Of a stretch of 64,000 nt of DNA, positions 26,527 to 36,706 are shown in pieces. The translations under genes were made by a program, and so were the position numbers. The notes below the pieces were generated by a model. The model saw nothing but the letters and a program-made list of their open reading frames with translations. It was not told the origin of the DNA and searched no databases. Positions within the stretch are counted from its first letter, which is position 1; each line of letters opens with the position of its first letter. Source of the stretch: Liquorilactobacillus oeni DSM 19972 (GTDB taxonomy: Bacteria; Bacillota; Bacilli; Lactobacillales; Lactobacillaceae); assembly GCF_001436275.1 (NCBI RefSeq), contig NZ_AZEH01000039.1:735336-799335 (forward strand), written 5' to 3'.

Positions 26527-26835
26527 TTAAAGAGCATTTTCCTTTACAATATCTTGTTTTATATCATCATATTTTACATTGTCCATTCGATAAGAATCTT
26601 TTACAGAGATTCTTGAAATAGTCATATCAGGTCTGATATTGAATGTTGTTCCATCTGAATGCTCAATTGTGCTTATTTCTGGATTATTATCACTAACTAT
26701 CACAAGATGACCGTTTCCTTTGTATTTAGTCTCAGCCGATTCCTCTTCAGAATCTTCATTCGTAGTTCCAATATATACACAAAATTCTGTTTCATTCCCA
26801 ATAATCAATTTTAAATTCTCTAAAACTTTTGCCAA
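26527..26835 (-). CDS. Small acidic protein of unknown function
   Basis: I do not recognise this protein. I start it at the TTG at 26835 (102 residues, beginning AKVLENLKLIIGNETEF) because AAGGAAG lies eight bases upstream; the ATG-started frame to 26874 has no such site. It is acidic (the EDSEEESAE segment), has predicted alternating strand segments (FCVYIG, HLVIVSD, ISTIEH, FNIRPDMTISRISV) and no signal peptide or membrane span. It is alone between tRNA-Arg and clpP, with its own terminator. The good ribosome site and terminator argue for a real gene. Confidence 0.6.
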   Translation of the reverse strand: MAKVLENLKLIIGNETEFCVYIGTTNEDSEEESAETKYKGNGHLVIVSDNNPEISTIEHSDGTTFNIRPDMTISRISVKDSYRMDNVKYDDIKQDIVKENAL

Positions 26836-27170
26836 TATTTTCACTTCCTTATGATGGACAAAGGCGCCATACATTAGTACGACGCCCTCTAATTAAGCTA
26901 ATTACATTAAACTTCCGCTAAATTTTATTACAAAAACCAAAGTTAAATTCTAACTTTCAAAACTCTGCCCCTACCTCTACAGGGTTGTTACAGCTCCAAA
27001 ACTGTGCCCCTTTATATGAAAGGTCAATAAACTTAATACTGATTTGTAAATTAAATAATGCTCAATGTGATTTTATTATAACATTTTTTAAACCCAATTA
27101 ATAGTTTTTTGGCTTTGCCTAACATAGCTAGCTGCTTTACCTTCTTAATTCAAGCAGCTGTTTTAAACTA
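26836..27170. other. Intergenic region upstream of clpP and the unknown protein gene
   Basis: It holds a 15-base near-repeat, CAAAACTCTGCCCCT (26958-26972) and CAAAACTGTGCCCCT (26997-27011), 39 bases apart, and an inverted repeat AGCTGCTT ... AAGCAGCT around 27129-27155. No ORF or RNA gene recognised. Confidence 0.4.
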
Positions 27171-27188
27171 TTCGTAGCATACTTTTTG

Positions 27189-27205
27189 TTTGACCTTTTT
27201 TGACC
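27189..27205. promoter_or_regulatory. CtsR operator of clpP
   Basis: TTTGACC-TTT-TTTGACC is a perfect heptad direct repeat with 3-base spacing, the known CtsR box. It overlaps the likely -35 region. Confidence 0.92.
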
Positions 27206-27218
27206 AAGGGATTAAACT
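27190..27218 (+). promoter_or_regulatory. clpP promoter
   Basis: TTGACC (27190-27195), 17-base spacer, TAAACT (27213-27218). The CtsR box covers the -35 hexamer, so a bound repressor would block polymerase. Confidence 0.6.
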
Positions 27219-27284
27219 AGCAATACAGACGTTAGGGTGCTAAACTAATAACGTCATTTAATTAATTCAAGGAGGTTTCAGTTC

Positions 27285-27878
27285 ATGAATCTAGTCCCTA
27301 CAGTAATTGAACAATCATCTCGCGGAGAGCGTGCTTATGATATCTATTCTCGACTTTTGAAAGACCGGATTATCATGCTTTCAGGTGAGGTAAATGATGA
27401 TATGGCTAACGCAATTATTGCGCAGCTGCTCTTTTTAGATGCACAAGACTCTGAAAGAGACATCTCTATTTATATCAATTCTCCAGGTGGGAGCGTCTCA
27501 GCCGGCTTGGCAATTTACGATACTATGAATTTTGTTAAAGCTGACGTCCAGACAATCGTAATGGGAATGGCAGCTTCAATGGCAAGTGTACTTGCTACTG
27601 CTGGTAAAAAGGGAAAACGTTTTGCTTTGCCAAATTCAGAAATCTTAATCCATCAACCTCTAGGTGGTGCGCAGGGTCAAGCAACGGAAATTAATATTGC
27701 TGCTGAGCACATTTTAAGAACCAGAAAGCTGATTAATAAAATTTTAGCTGAAAGTTCTGGCCAAGACGTTGAAACAATTAATCGTGATACTGAACGTGAT
27801 AAATTCATGACAGCTTCAGAAGCTGTCGATTATGGTTTGATCGATGGGATCATGAAGAATAAGAAAGATATTAAATAA
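27285..27878 (+). CDS. clpP: ATP-dependent Clp protease proteolytic subunit ClpP
   Basis: Serine protease core of ClpXP and ClpCP, a double heptamer. The length of 197 is typical. The catalytic triad is Ser98 (GMAASMAS), His123 (LIHQPLGG) and Asp172 (RDTERDKF). ATG follows AAGGAGG. It is heat- and stress-inducible through the perfect CtsR box in its promoter. It degrades Spx with SpxH and MecA-bound substrates with ClpC, and the adaptor genes are in the left part of this window. Monocistronic, ending at a terminator. Confidence 0.97.
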   Translation: MNLVPTVIEQSSRGERAYDIYSRLLKDRIIMLSGEVNDDMANAIIAQLLFLDAQDSERDISIYINSPGGSVSAGLAIYDTMNFVKADVQTIVMGMAASMASVLATAGKKGKRFALPNSEILIHQPLGGAQGQATEINIAAEHILRTRKLINKILAESSGQDVETINRDTERDKFMTASEAVDYGLIDGIMKNKKDIK

Positions 27879-27914
27879 CCTCACGTTAACTAAACAAGGC
27901 ATTGCTAAGCGAAT

Positions 27915-27952
27915 ATAAAAAAGACTGTGAGAAAGTAATCGCAGTCTTTTTT
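27915..27952. terminator. Bidirectional terminator between clpP and whiA
   Basis: AAAAAAGACTG ... CAGTCTTTTTT hairpin with A and T flanks, between converging genes. Confidence 0.85.
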
Positions 27953-28011
27953 ATATTCTAAAAATCTGGTATTACTTTTGGTACACTAATATTCCCCTTA
28001 ACTGATTATTA

Positions 28012-28950
28012 TTATACTTCCATCCCGTTACGCAATCGATTTGCCAACTCGTTTATTTTACGTAACCGATGATTAATTCCCGACTTTGAAATAGGGCCTC
28101 CTGAAACCATCTCACCTAATTCTTTTAAGCTAACTTCAGGATTCATTATCCTTGTTCTGGCAACATCTTGTAGTTTAGGAGGAAGCTTGTTAAGCCCTAA
28201 ACGGTCGTCAATATACTTAATGTTTTCGATTTGAGAATTTGCAGCATCAGCCACCTTATTCATATTTGCATTTTCACAATTAACAATCCGGTTAACAGAA
28301 TTCCGCATATCCCTTACAATCCGAATATCTTCAAATTTAAGCATCGCATTTGTTGCTCCTATTAAGGACAAAAAATCAGCAATTTTTTCAGCTTCTTTAA
28401 GATAAGTAATATAGCCGCTGCGTCTTTCAGTTTTACGTGCATTAAGCCCGTAACGATTGGTTAATTGACAGATAGCATCATTTTGTTCCTCGTAAAGAGA
28501 ATAAATTTCCAAATGGTATCTGCTTGTTTCTGGATTATTTACCGAACCGGCTGCTAAAAAAGCTCCCCGTAAATAAGAACGGACTTTAGCATCATCATTA
28601 AGCAAGCCAAGATTTACTGTTGTTCGCAACTCATAATGATCTAGAACTCCTAAATCCCTTAATATTGATTCGCTGCCTTTTTTTAAACGTACAATGTATA
28701 AATTATTTTTTTTGAGTTTCATTTTACGTCTGACGAGCAATTCACTTTCAACATCGTAAAACTTTTTTAGCAGTTTATAGATTCTGCGAGCTATTGCTGG
28801 ATTTTCTGTTTGAACATTAAGAATGAAATGATGCTTAACAATACTCAAAGCCCCGTTCATTCTAATCAACGCCATTAACTCTGCTTTCGCATTTCCAAAG
28901 TGAACTTCCAAAGTCGTAAGTTCTTTTTTTACATCACTAGCATATGACAA
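28012..28950 (-). CDS. whiA: DNA-binding protein WhiA
   Basis: WhiA of 312 residues: a catalytically inactive LAGLIDADG homing-endonuclease-like N-terminal part (about 1-220) and a C-terminal helix-turn-helix ([25 protein letters not shown]). In Bacillus it binds the nucleoid and influences cell division and chromosome segregation; in Streptomyces it controls sporulation. The start is TTG with GGGGGGAG upstream. It is the last gene of rapZ-yvcK-whiA, 24 bases after yvcK, and ends near the bidirectional terminator. Confidence 0.95.
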   Translation of the reverse strand: MSYASDVKKELTTLEVHFGNAKAELMALIRMNGALSIVKHHFILNVQTENPAIARRIYKLLKKFYDVESELLVRRKMKLKKNNLYIVRLKKGSESILRDLGVLDHYELRTTVNLGLLNDDAKVRSYLRGAFLAAGSVNNPETSRYHLEIYSLYEEQNDAICQLTNRYGLNARKTERRSGYITYLKEAEKIADFLSLIGATNAMLKFEDIRIVRDMRNSVNRIVNCENANMNKVADAANSQIENIKYIDDRLGLNKLPPKLQDVARTRIMNPEVSLKELGEMVSGGPISKSGINHRLRKINELANRLRNGMEV

Positions 28951-28974
28951 TGGAACTCCCCCCTTTTAAAGACC

Positions 28975-29997
28975 TTAATTACACTCATCATCAAACCATG
29001 ACAACGGCCTTCCTGTTAAGCGCAGCAATTCATCTACAACCTGTGGACCATTATGAAAAACACCATGATTTTGCAATCTCAAAAAATTGTTGGAAATTAC
29101 TCGGCATCCTTCTTTTCGTAAACCATTAAAATCATGTTTAACTTGATACAAGTACTCGCCATTTTTTTGATAATCCATATATTTTTTAGGAACTGTTTCC
29201 GTATTTACCAAAACCGTATCAATGAATTTTTTACCCATGTGTTTATTCAACACACGGACATGATCAGCATCTGAAAAACGTTCAGTCTCCCCCTTTTGCG
29301 TCATAATATTACAAATATAAATTACTTCAGCTTTTGTTTTGCAGACAGCTTTTCCCAAATTTGAAATCATCAAATTGGGCAAAATGCTTGTAAACAAGCT
29401 TCCTGGGCCTAGTACAATTTGATCTGCTTCCATAATAGCAGAGATTACTTCATTTACAGCATGCGGTACATTTTCATTCATTCCTGAAACCCATGCTCTT
29501 TCAATCGTTTTTGCTGCCGCCGAAATTTCAGATTCTCCAGCTATAACTGTACCGTCTGAGAATCGAGCATTCAAAACAAGTGGTTCATTAGAAGCAGGAA
29601 AAACATGGCCCTCAACGTTCATCATTTTAGAAAGTTCCTGAACAGCATAAAAAATTCCATTATCATTCATCTCAGATAACGCCGCAATAATTAAGTTACC
29701 AATCGCATGTCCTGAAAAAAATTGATCTGTTGAAACAAAACGGTATTGAAAAATTTTTTTGTAGATCTGCGGCATATCCGAAAGTGCTACTAAAACGTTA
29801 CGAATATCTCCTGGCGGTACAACGTTAATATAATCTCGGATAACGCCGGATGACCCGCCATCATCTGCAACTGTAACAATCGCTGTCACATCAGCATTTT
29901 TTTTATGCAAAGCTTTTAAAATGACAGGAAGTCCAGTTCCTCCACCAATCACAACAATTCGTGGAGGCTGATTTTGATTATTCCCCTGTCTTTTCAT
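28975..29997 (-). CDS. yvcK: YvcK/GlmR family regulator
   Basis: CofD/UPF0052-like protein of 340 residues, called YvcK or GlmR. In Bacillus it is needed for growth on gluconeogenic carbon and steers carbon into cell wall synthesis, binding UDP-GlcNAc. The glycine-rich start [43 protein letters not shown] and GHAIGNLI segments are typical. The ATG overlaps the rapZ stop by 4 bases (ATGA), so translation is coupled. Confidence 0.93.
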   Translation of the reverse strand: MKRQGNNQNQPPRIVVIGGGTGLPVILKALHKKNADVTAIVTVADDGGSSGVIRDYINVVPPGDIRNVLVALSDMPQIYKKIFQYRFVSTDQFFSGHAIGNLIIAALSEMNDNGIFYAVQELSKMMNVEGHVFPASNEPLVLNARFSDGTVIAGESEISAAAKTIERAWVSGMNENVPHAVNEVISAIMEADQIVLGPGSLFTSILPNLMISNLGKAVCKTKAEVIYICNIMTQKGETERFSDADHVRVLNKHMGKKFIDTVLVNTETVPKKYMDYQKNGEYLYQVKHDFNGLRKEGCRVISNNFLRLQNHGVFHNGPQVVDELLRLTGRPLSWFDDECN

Positions 29998-30878
29998 GAT
30001 CGATTTGACGTCTCCTTTCTTTTCTTTACATCACGATGAGAAATTCTTACCGGATAATCTTCATCAAGCGCTTTGCCTATTCTTTCAGCAAGTGCTACCG
30101 AACGGTGCTGTCCACCTGTACAGCCGATTGCAATCGTGAGACTGGTTTTACCTTCCTTTTTATACCCAGGAATAATGTTACGCAGCAGTGTCATAAACTG
30201 CTGATAAAAAATAGTCGTTTTGTCAGAATCCATTACGTAATCGTAGACAGATTGGTCAAGACCAGTTTTGTTTTTCAATGATGCAATGTAGTATGGATTA
30301 GGTAAAAATCTAACGTCCATCACAATATCAGCATCAATCGGAAGTCCATATTTGAAACCAAAAGAGAGTATCTCAACATGGAAAGAAGATGATTTGCTAA
30401 CATCAAAGTTATGAAAAATTTCTTCGCGTAACTGTCGCGGCGTAAGTTTACTGGTATCTACAACAAGTTGTGCCTTTAATTTAATATCTTTCAAAAGGTC
30501 TCGTTCTAATTTAATACCGTCCATAAGACGCCCCTCCATTGCCAGAGGATGCGACCTTCTTGTCTCTTTATACCGAGCCACCAGCTCTTCATCAGAAGCA
30601 TCTAAAAAGAGAATTTTTGCATCAATTAAGCCATCGCTTCCCAGATTGCGTAACATCTCAATAATTTCATCGTAAAAAGCGCGCGAACGTAAATCAATTA
30701 CTAAAGCGACTTTGTCAATTTTACCTGATTCGCGTACCAACTCCCAGAATTTAGGCAAAAGAGTTGGTGGCATATTATCAATACAGAAGTATCCCAGATC
30801 TTCAAAGCTCTGAACTGCCACTGTTTTACCTGCTCCGCTCATTCCCGTAATCACAACAAGCTTCAGTTGTTTTCCCAT
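29994..30878 (-). CDS. rapZ: RNase adapter RapZ (YvcJ)
   Basis: P-loop nucleotide-binding protein of 294 residues. In E. coli RapZ targets the sRNA GlmZ to RNase E; in Bacillus YvcJ has been linked to competence, and its RNA role is less clear. The Walker A GMSGAGKT is at residues 12-19, a Walker-B-like region VALVIDLRS follows, and the C-terminal [18 protein letters not shown] is the family signature. It is the first gene of rapZ-yvcK-whiA, with a large palindrome over its probable -10 element. Confidence 0.94.
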   Translation of the reverse strand: MGKQLKLVVITGMSGAGKTVAVQSFEDLGYFCIDNMPPTLLPKFWELVRESGKIDKVALVIDLRSRAFYDEIIEMLRNLGSDGLIDAKILFLDASDEELVARYKETRRSHPLAMEGRLMDGIKLERDLLKDIKLKAQLVVDTSKLTPRQLREEIFHNFDVSKSSSFHVEILSFGFKYGLPIDADIVMDVRFLPNPYYIASLKNKTGLDQSVYDYVMDSDKTTIFYQQFMTLLRNIIPGYKKEGKTSLTIAIGCTGGQHRSVALAERIGKALDEDYPVRISHRDVKKRKETSNRS

Positions 30879-30908
30879 TACCAGTCCCCCATCTCAGGTT
30901 CTTTTCAC

Positions 30909-30937
30909 AATTATAGCACACCGGGTGTGTCATAATT
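30909..30937. promoter_or_regulatory. Palindromic operator candidate over the rapZ -10
   Basis: A 29-base dyad with 14-base arms and two mismatches around a central G; the core is ACACCGGGTGT (30918-30928). A TATAAT on the minus strand (30915-30910) lies in one arm, about 30 bases from the rapZ ATG. No known regulator site was recognised. Confidence 0.55.
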
Positions 30938-31102
30938 ATATTTTTAATTTCATTTTGTGATAAACTCTTAATTTATCTGCCTTGCAAAAATAACATTTCT
31001 TGCTTTTTCACACAAAGTTTAAAATCAAACATTCAAGTTTTCCATTACGGCACACTTAAAAGATAACCATAAACACAAAAAACAAAAGCAATGATAAAAT
31101 TA

Positions 31103-31143
31103 GGGCCGCGACAAAACCAAAGCTTTGTCACAGCCCCTTTTTA
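31103..31143 (-). terminator. Terminator after luxS
   Basis: On the minus strand GGGGCTGTGACAAA, loop, TTTTGTCGCGGCCC. The stem is strong. The longer T run is on the plus strand, so it may act in both directions. It belongs to the GGCYGTGACAA hairpin family. Confidence 0.65.
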
Positions 31144-31162
31144 GAAAATTTTTTACTAATCT

Positions 31163-31636
31163 TTATTCAACCACTTTGCGTGTAAACGGATCTGAAGAGA
31201 TGCCTTCACCAAGTATTTTTTTACACCATTCTTTTGCAGAAAAAAGAGAATGATCACGATAATTACCGCAGCTCCTAATATCCGTTCCTTGGACATCATC
31301 CCAACTTGATTTTGTAATTTGCTCTAACGCACCCTTCAAAGCCTTTGCAACTTCAACAGTATCATGTTCACCCCAGACAATTAAGTGAAAACCTGTTCGG
31401 CATCCAAATGGAGAACAATCAATTACACCATCAAGACGGTCACGCAGATAACCAGCCAGCATATGTTCAATGGTATGTAATCCAGCAGTTGGAATTGCAT
31501 TTTCATTTGGCTGGACCAAACGCAAATCATAATTTGAAATCTGATCACCCTTTTTGCCCTTTTCAACTGTGATTAAACGTACATATGGGGCCTTAACTGC
31601 TGTATGATCCAAAGTAAAACTTTCAACTTTAGCCAT
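31163..31636 (-). CDS. luxS: S-ribosylhomocysteine lyase LuxS
   Basis: Splits S-ribosylhomocysteine to homocysteine and DPD, the precursor of autoinducer-2, as part of the activated methyl cycle. I start at the ATG at 31636 (157 residues, [10 protein letters not shown]), nine bases after AAGGAG. The metal site HTIEH gives His54 and His58, with the third ligand Cys in SCGNYRDHS, and [10 protein letters not shown] holds the catalytic Cys79. A promoter lies between it and uvrA. The partner gene pfs is not next to it. Confidence 0.95.
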   Translation of the reverse strand: MAKVESFTLDHTAVKAPYVRLITVEKGKKGDQISNYDLRLVQPNENAIPTAGLHTIEHMLAGYLRDRLDGVIDCSPFGCRTGFHLIVWGEHDTVEVAKALKGALEQITKSSWDDVQGTDIRSCGNYRDHSLFSAKEWCKKILGEGISSDPFTRKVVE

Positions 31637-31675
31637 TACCAAACACTCCTTTTTTTAAATTCATCTTTTAAATCT

Positions 31676-31704
31676 ACTTTAAGCATTTCAAAGAAAAAAT
31701 GCAA
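31676..31704 (-). promoter_or_regulatory. Putative luxS promoter
   Basis: On the minus strand TTGCAT, 17-base spacer, TAAAGT, immediately after the uvrA stop and about 40 bases before luxS. Confidence 0.6.
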
Positions 31705-31709
31705 GAGTA

Positions 31710-34544
31710 TCAATGTTCTCGCTGTCTTTCTAAAACCCGATGCAGATATTTTCCAGTATAACTGCCTGAATTTTTTTCGACTTTTTCAGGCGTACCGGCT
31801 GCAACTATTTTTCCGCCGCCTTCGCCACCTTCAGGACCAAGGTCGATTAAATAATCAGCACATTTAATTACATCTAGGTTATGTTCAATTACTAAAACTG
31901 TATTTCCATTATCTACGAGCCTTTGCAAAACATCTAATAATTTTTCGATATCAGCAGTATGGAGTCCAGTTGTGGGCTCATCTAAAATGTAGAAATTTTT
32001 ACCGTTAGACTTACGATGAAGTTCAGAGGCAAGTTTCATTCTCTGGGCTTCGCCACCAGATAAAGTTGTTGCAGGCTGTCCCAATTTAACATAACCCAAT
32101 CCTACATCAACAATCGTTTGCAGTTTACGTTTTATTTTAGGAATTGCACCAAAAAAATCTAGAGCATCTTGTACAGTCATATCTAAAATATCGGCAATAT
32201 TTTTCCCTTTATATTCGATCTCAAGTGTTTCTGAATTATACCGTGCTCCGTGACAAATCTCGCAGGGAACATATACATCTGGTAAAAAGTTCATCTCAAT
32301 CTTAATAATTCCATCACCCTTGCAAGATTCGCAACGGCCGCCTTTAACATTAAAGCTGAATCTTCCCTTGCCGTAACCACGCATTTTAGCTGCATTGGTT
32401 TGTGCAAAAAGCTCACGAACATCGTCAAAAACACTAGTATAAGTTGCAGGGTTGCTACGCGGAGTACGTCCAATCGGACTTTGGTCAATGTTAACAACTT
32501 TTTCCAAGTTCTCAGCACCCAAAAGCTGTTTAAAACGCCCCGGCTTTTCTGAATTCCCATTTAGTTTCTGAGCCAAAGCACGTTTTAATATCAGATTAAC
32601 CAAGGTTGATTTACCAGAACCAGAAACTCCTGTCACTGCAATAAAAGTCCCTAACGGAAAGGAAACATCAATTTTTTTTAAATTATTTGAAGCTGCACCA
32701 ATTATTCTTACTGCTTTCCCATTTCCTAGGCGTCTTTTAGCAGGAACAGGAATAAATTTTTTACCTGAGAGATATTGTCCAGTTAACGATTTACTGCTAC
32801 GGGCAACTTGTTTAGGAGTTCCTGCAGCCATTACCTGACCGCCATTACTGCCTGCTCCTGGACCAATATCAATCAAATAATCTGCAGCTCTCATCGTATC
32901 TTCATCATGTTCTACCACAATCAGCGTATTACCCAGATCCCGCATTTTCTTTAAAGAAGCAATCAACCGATCATTATCTCTTTGATGTAGACCAATAGAA
33001 GGTTCATCTAAAATGTACAATACTCCAGAGAGATTAGATCCAATTTGCGTTGCCAACCTGATCCTTTGTGCTTCTCCTCCAGAAAGTGTTCTTGCAGAGC
33101 GGCTTAATGTCAAATATGAAAGTCCTACATTTATCAGAAAAGTTAAGCGATCTTTGATTTCTTTTAAAATAGGACGTGCAATTTTTTCATCTTGCGCACT
33201 AAAACTAAGTTCTTTGAAAAAGGCAAGTGCTTCCGCAATGTTAAAGTCAGAAACTTCTCCTATATGTTTCCCATTAATTTTTACTGCTAGTGCTTTTCTG
33301 TTCAAACGGTAGCCATGACAAGTTTGACAAGTTAAACTTGTCATATATTTGCGCATTACATCACGGGTAAAGTCACTGTTTGTTTCATGGTAGCGGCGCT
33401 GAATGTTAGGAATCACTCCTTCAAATTGAGCTTCAACATCTCTTACTCCGCCAAAGTCATTTTCATAATGAAAATGAAATGTTTGTTCCTTTGCTCCATA
33501 TAAAACAAGATTTTGCTGGCCGTCTTCAAGTTCTTCAAAAGGAACCCTCATATCAATTCCAAAAGCGCTGCAAGCCTGTGCCAATAACGACGGGTAATAC
33601 TGTGAACTAATCGGATTCCAAGGTTCAATTGCTCCTTGAGCCAAAGACTTTGCAGGATCCGGTATAACCAGATCACGGTCAACTTCAAGTTTGATGCCTA
33701 AGCCGTCACAATCAGGACAAGCGCCAAATGGAGCATTAAATGAAAATAAACGCGGTTCAAGTTCACCGATAGTAAATCCACAGTAAGGACAAGAAAAGTT
33801 TTCGGAAAACTGCAGCGGTTCATTGCCAATCACATCCACGTTAGCATAACCATCGGAAAGCCTCAAAGCAGCTTCAAAAGAATCAAAAAGGCGTGAACGG
33901 ATACCATCCTTGATAATAAGACGATCCACAACTACTTCAATTGAATGTTTTTTATTTTTATCAAGTTCAATTTTTTCTTCAATATCATGCAGCTCATCAT
34001 CAACGCGTACACGTACAAAACCATCACGTTTAATTTTCTCAAAAATTTTTTTATGCTGTCCTTTTTTTTCACGAATAATTGGAGAAAGAATTTGCACCTT
34101 AGTTCTATCAGGAAGCTTGAGCACTCGATCTACCATCTGTTCCGGAGATTGGCTTGTTATTTCATGTCCATCATTAGGACAAAACGGAGTCCCCACACGT
34201 GCCCACAAAAGCCTCAAATAGTCATTTATCTCAGTTACTGTCCCTACAGTTGAACGGGGATTTTTAGAAGTTGTTTTTTGATCAATAGAAATTGCAGGTG
34301 AGAGGCCATCAATCGAATCAACATCAGGTTTATCCATCTGCCCTAAAAACTGCCTCGCATAAGCTGACAAACTCTCAACATAACGACGCTGACCTTCAGC
34401 ATATAGCGTGTCAAAAGCTAAAGAGCTTTTTCCAGATCCAGACAACCCAGTAATCACGACTAGCTTATTTTTAGGTATAGTGACGTTAATATTTTTCAAA
34501 TTATGTGCACGGGCTCCTTGGATCACTATTTTGTTTTGTACCAA
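31710..34544 (-). CDS. uvrA: Excinuclease ABC subunit A
   Basis: Damage-recognition ATPase of nucleotide excision repair, 944 residues. It has two ABC ATPase modules: Walker [10 protein letters not shown] near residue 33 and GVSGSGKST near residue 640, each with an LSGGEAQR signature. The two zinc modules are [10 protein letters not shown]...CPDC and CESCKGDG...CEIC. The start is TTG with GGGAAGG upstream. It is 28 bases behind uvrB and so in one transcript, probably under LexA control through the box at 36677-36690. Confidence 0.97.
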   Translation of the reverse strand: MVQNKIVIQGARAHNLKNINVTIPKNKLVVITGLSGSGKSSLAFDTLYAEGQRRYVESLSAYARQFLGQMDKPDVDSIDGLSPAISIDQKTTSKNPRSTVGTVTEINDYLRLLWARVGTPFCPNDGHEITSQSPEQMVDRVLKLPDRTKVQILSPIIREKKGQHKKIFEKIKRDGFVRVRVDDELHDIEEKIELDKNKKHSIEVVVDRLIIKDGIRSRLFDSFEAALRLSDGYANVDVIGNEPLQFSENFSCPYCGFTIGELEPRLFSFNAPFGACPDCDGLGIKLEVDRDLVIPDPAKSLAQGAIEPWNPISSQYYPSLLAQACSAFGIDMRVPFEELEDGQQNLVLYGAKEQTFHFHYENDFGGVRDVEAQFEGVIPNIQRRYHETNSDFTRDVMRKYMTSLTCQTCHGYRLNRKALAVKINGKHIGEVSDFNIAEALAFFKELSFSAQDEKIARPILKEIKDRLTFLINVGLSYLTLSRSARTLSGGEAQRIRLATQIGSNLSGVLYILDEPSIGLHQRDNDRLIASLKKMRDLGNTLIVVEHDEDTMRAADYLIDIGPGAGSNGGQVMAAGTPKQVARSSKSLTGQYLSGKKFIPVPAKRRLGNGKAVRIIGAASNNLKKIDVSFPLGTFIAVTGVSGSGKSTLVNLILKRALAQKLNGNSEKPGRFKQLLGAENLEKVVNIDQSPIGRTPRSNPATYTSVFDDVRELFAQTNAAKMRGYGKGRFSFNVKGGRCESCKGDGIIKIEMNFLPDVYVPCEICHGARYNSETLEIEYKGKNIADILDMTVQDALDFFGAIPKIKRKLQTIVDVGLGYVKLGQPATTLSGGEAQRMKLASELHRKSNGKNFYILDEPTTGLHTADIEKLLDVLQRLVDNGNTVLVIEHNLDVIKCADYLIDLGPEGGEGGGKIVAAGTPEKVEKNSGSYTGKYLHRVLERQREH

Positions 34545-34572
34545 ATTCCTTCCCTCTTTCTTTAAACATGCA

Positions 34573-36576
34573 CTACTTATCTTGCTGACCTTTTAATTCA
34601 ATGATTGTATCTCGCAATGTTGCTGCCTGCTCAAAATCCAGCTGTTTGGCAGCAGAACGCATCTGCTCTTCCAATTTTAAAAGCATTTCTTTTTGTTCGT
34701 CTTTTTCCATGTCTTTGAATTCCAAGGCGCTGAAGCTCTTACTTTTGCCGCCCTTTACCGGCTTGGTAATTGAAATTAAAGCTCGAATTTTCTTTTTAAT
34801 AGTACGGGGTATAATGTGATTTTTTTCGTTATATTTTTCTTGGATACTACGGCGCCTTTTAGTTTCTTCTATTGCACCGCTCATCGAATCAGTAACATTG
34901 TCAGCATACATTATTACACGTCCGTTTTCATTTCGTGCAGCACGCCCTATAGTTTGTACTAAAGAACGTTCACTTCTCAAAAAGCCTTCTTTATCAGCAT
35001 CAAGAATTGCTACTAAAGAAACCTCAGGTACGTCTATTCCTTCACGCAAAAGGTTTATCCCAACCAAGACATCAAAAACACCCAGACGTAAATCTCGTAC
35101 AATTTTAGTCCGTTCTAGTGTCTTAATATCTGAATGAAGATATTTAACCTTGATTTGAAGTTCTTTTAAATAATCAGTTAGGTCTTCAGACATTTTTTTG
35201 GTCAATGTGGTCACAAAAACCCGCTCATGGCGCTCTACCCTTTTATTAATCTCTCCTACAAGATCATCCATTTGCCCCATGATGGGTCGTACTTCTATTA
35301 ATGGATCCAATAAACCGGTAGGCCTGATAATTTGCTGTACAACTTTATTAGTCTGAGATAACTCATAAGGCCCCGGAGTTGCTGACATATAAACAATTTG
35401 ATGGACATGATTCTCAAATTCTGTAAGGGTCAAGGGGCGATTGTCAAGAGCACTAGGCAGCCTAAAACCGTAGTCAATGAGCATCTGCTTACGAGCCTTA
35501 TCTCCGTTGTACATTCCTCTTACCTGTGGCATCGTTACATGGGATTCATCAACAACCAGCAGAAAGTCTTTAGGAAAGAAGTCTAGTAATGTGTAAGGCG
35601 GTTCCCCAGGCTTTCGTCCGTCCATATGCCGTGAATAATTTTCAATACCAGAACAATATCCCATCTCACGCAGCATTTCGATATCATAAGTCGTTCTTTG
35701 CTCAAGCCGCTGTGCTTCAAGGAGCTTATTAGCATCTCTTAGTTTCTTAAGTTGTCCTTCCAATTCAGTTTGGATTCCTGAAATTGCTTTATCCATAATA
35801 TCCTTATTTGTCATAAAATGCGTAGCAGGAAAAATGGAAACGTGCTCGCGTTCTGCAACAATTTCACCAGTAAGTGCATCTACTTCTCGGATACGATCAA
35901 TTTCATCTCCAAAAAACTCAATCCGTAGCGCACGTTCATCACGTGAGGCAGGAAAGATTTCAACAACATCACCGTGTACACGAAAACGCCCACGTTGAAA
36001 ATCAATATCATTTCTTTCAAATTGAATATCTACCAGCTGACGCAATAAAGTATCTCGCTCCAGTGTCTGTCCAATTCGCAAAGAAAGAGTATGAGCCTGA
36101 TACTCATGAGGATCACCCAGGCCAAAGATCGAAGAAACAGAAGCCACGACAATTACATCATTGCGTTCTAACAATGAACTGGTCGCCGAATGCCGTAATT
36201 TATCTATTTCGTCATTAATACTTGAATCTTTTTCAATATAGGTATCACTTGAAGGTACATAAGCTTCAGGTTGATAGTAATCATAATAACTAACAAAGTA
36301 TTCAACTGCATTGTTAGGAAAAAATTCTTTAAATTCACTGTATAATTGACCTGCAAGTGTCTTATTATGTGCCAGCACAAGAGTAGGCTTATTGACATTC
36401 TTGATCACATTCGAAATTGTAAAAGTTTTACCAGTTCCAGTTGCTCCCAAAAGAACCTGAGCTTTTTCACCATCTAAAATTCCTTGAGAGAGTTCTTGAA
36501 TAGCCGTTGGCTGATCGCCCGTCGGCTTATATGATGAAACCAGTTCAAAATTACGTTCTTCTTGTCTTTCTATCAA
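34573..36576 (-). CDS. uvrB: Excinuclease ABC subunit B
   Basis: Helicase-like damage-verifying subunit of nucleotide excision repair, 667 residues. Walker A is GATGTGKTF (near residue 43), the beta-hairpin [10 protein letters not shown] inserts into DNA, motif II is DESHVT, and motif VI is QTIGRAARN. The C-terminal UVR domain ([20 protein letters not shown] onward) contacts UvrC. The start is TTG after AGGAGG. The leader contains the pncB terminator hairpin, with the LexA-like box upstream of it, an odd order treated in the findings. Confidence 0.97.
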   Translation of the reverse strand: MIERQEERNFELVSSYKPTGDQPTAIQELSQGILDGEKAQVLLGATGTGKTFTISNVIKNVNKPTLVLAHNKTLAGQLYSEFKEFFPNNAVEYFVSYYDYYQPEAYVPSSDTYIEKDSSINDEIDKLRHSATSSLLERNDVIVVASVSSIFGLGDPHEYQAHTLSLRIGQTLERDTLLRQLVDIQFERNDIDFQRGRFRVHGDVVEIFPASRDERALRIEFFGDEIDRIREVDALTGEIVAEREHVSIFPATHFMTNKDIMDKAISGIQTELEGQLKKLRDANKLLEAQRLEQRTTYDIEMLREMGYCSGIENYSRHMDGRKPGEPPYTLLDFFPKDFLLVVDESHVTMPQVRGMYNGDKARKQMLIDYGFRLPSALDNRPLTLTEFENHVHQIVYMSATPGPYELSQTNKVVQQIIRPTGLLDPLIEVRPIMGQMDDLVGEINKRVERHERVFVTTLTKKMSEDLTDYLKELQIKVKYLHSDIKTLERTKIVRDLRLGVFDVLVGINLLREGIDVPEVSLVAILDADKEGFLRSERSLVQTIGRAARNENGRVIMYADNVTDSMSGAIEETKRRRSIQEKYNEKNHIIPRTIKKKIRALISITKPVKGGKSKSFSALEFKDMEKDEQKEMLLKLEEQMRSAAKQLDFEQAATLRDTIIELKGQQDK

Positions 36577-36613
36577 GTCATCAACCTCCTATTATCACTG
36601 CATTCTTCACCTG

Positions 36614-36648
36614 CAAAAAAGGCCATGACAATTGGCTTGTCACGGCCT
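36614..36648 (-). terminator. Terminator between pncB and uvrB
   Basis: On the minus strand AGGCCGTGACAA, loop, TTGTCATGGCC and seven T. The stem is 11 bp with one G-T. It lies downstream of the LexA-like box and about 40 bases from the uvrB start, so it also lies in any uvrB transcript starting at that box. Confidence 0.8.
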
Positions 36649-36676
36649 GTTATCACGCCTATTAATTTTAACATAG

Positions 36677-36690
36677 CGAACATACTTTCG
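36677..36690. promoter_or_regulatory. LexA (SOS) box of uvrBA
   Basis: CGAACATACTTTCG matches the Gram-positive LexA consensus CGAACRNRYGTTYG at all but one position. It is 17 bases after the pncB stop and 100 bases before uvrB, and no other SOS-type gene is nearby. Confidence 0.7.
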
Positions 36691-36706
36691 CACGCATTTA
36701 AATTTA

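Noticed and set aside
25656-27180. Integrated element at tRNA-Arg
   Set aside because: No integrase, no repeat of the tRNA 3' end, and no phage or plasmid gene. Only a gene-poor gap is seen.
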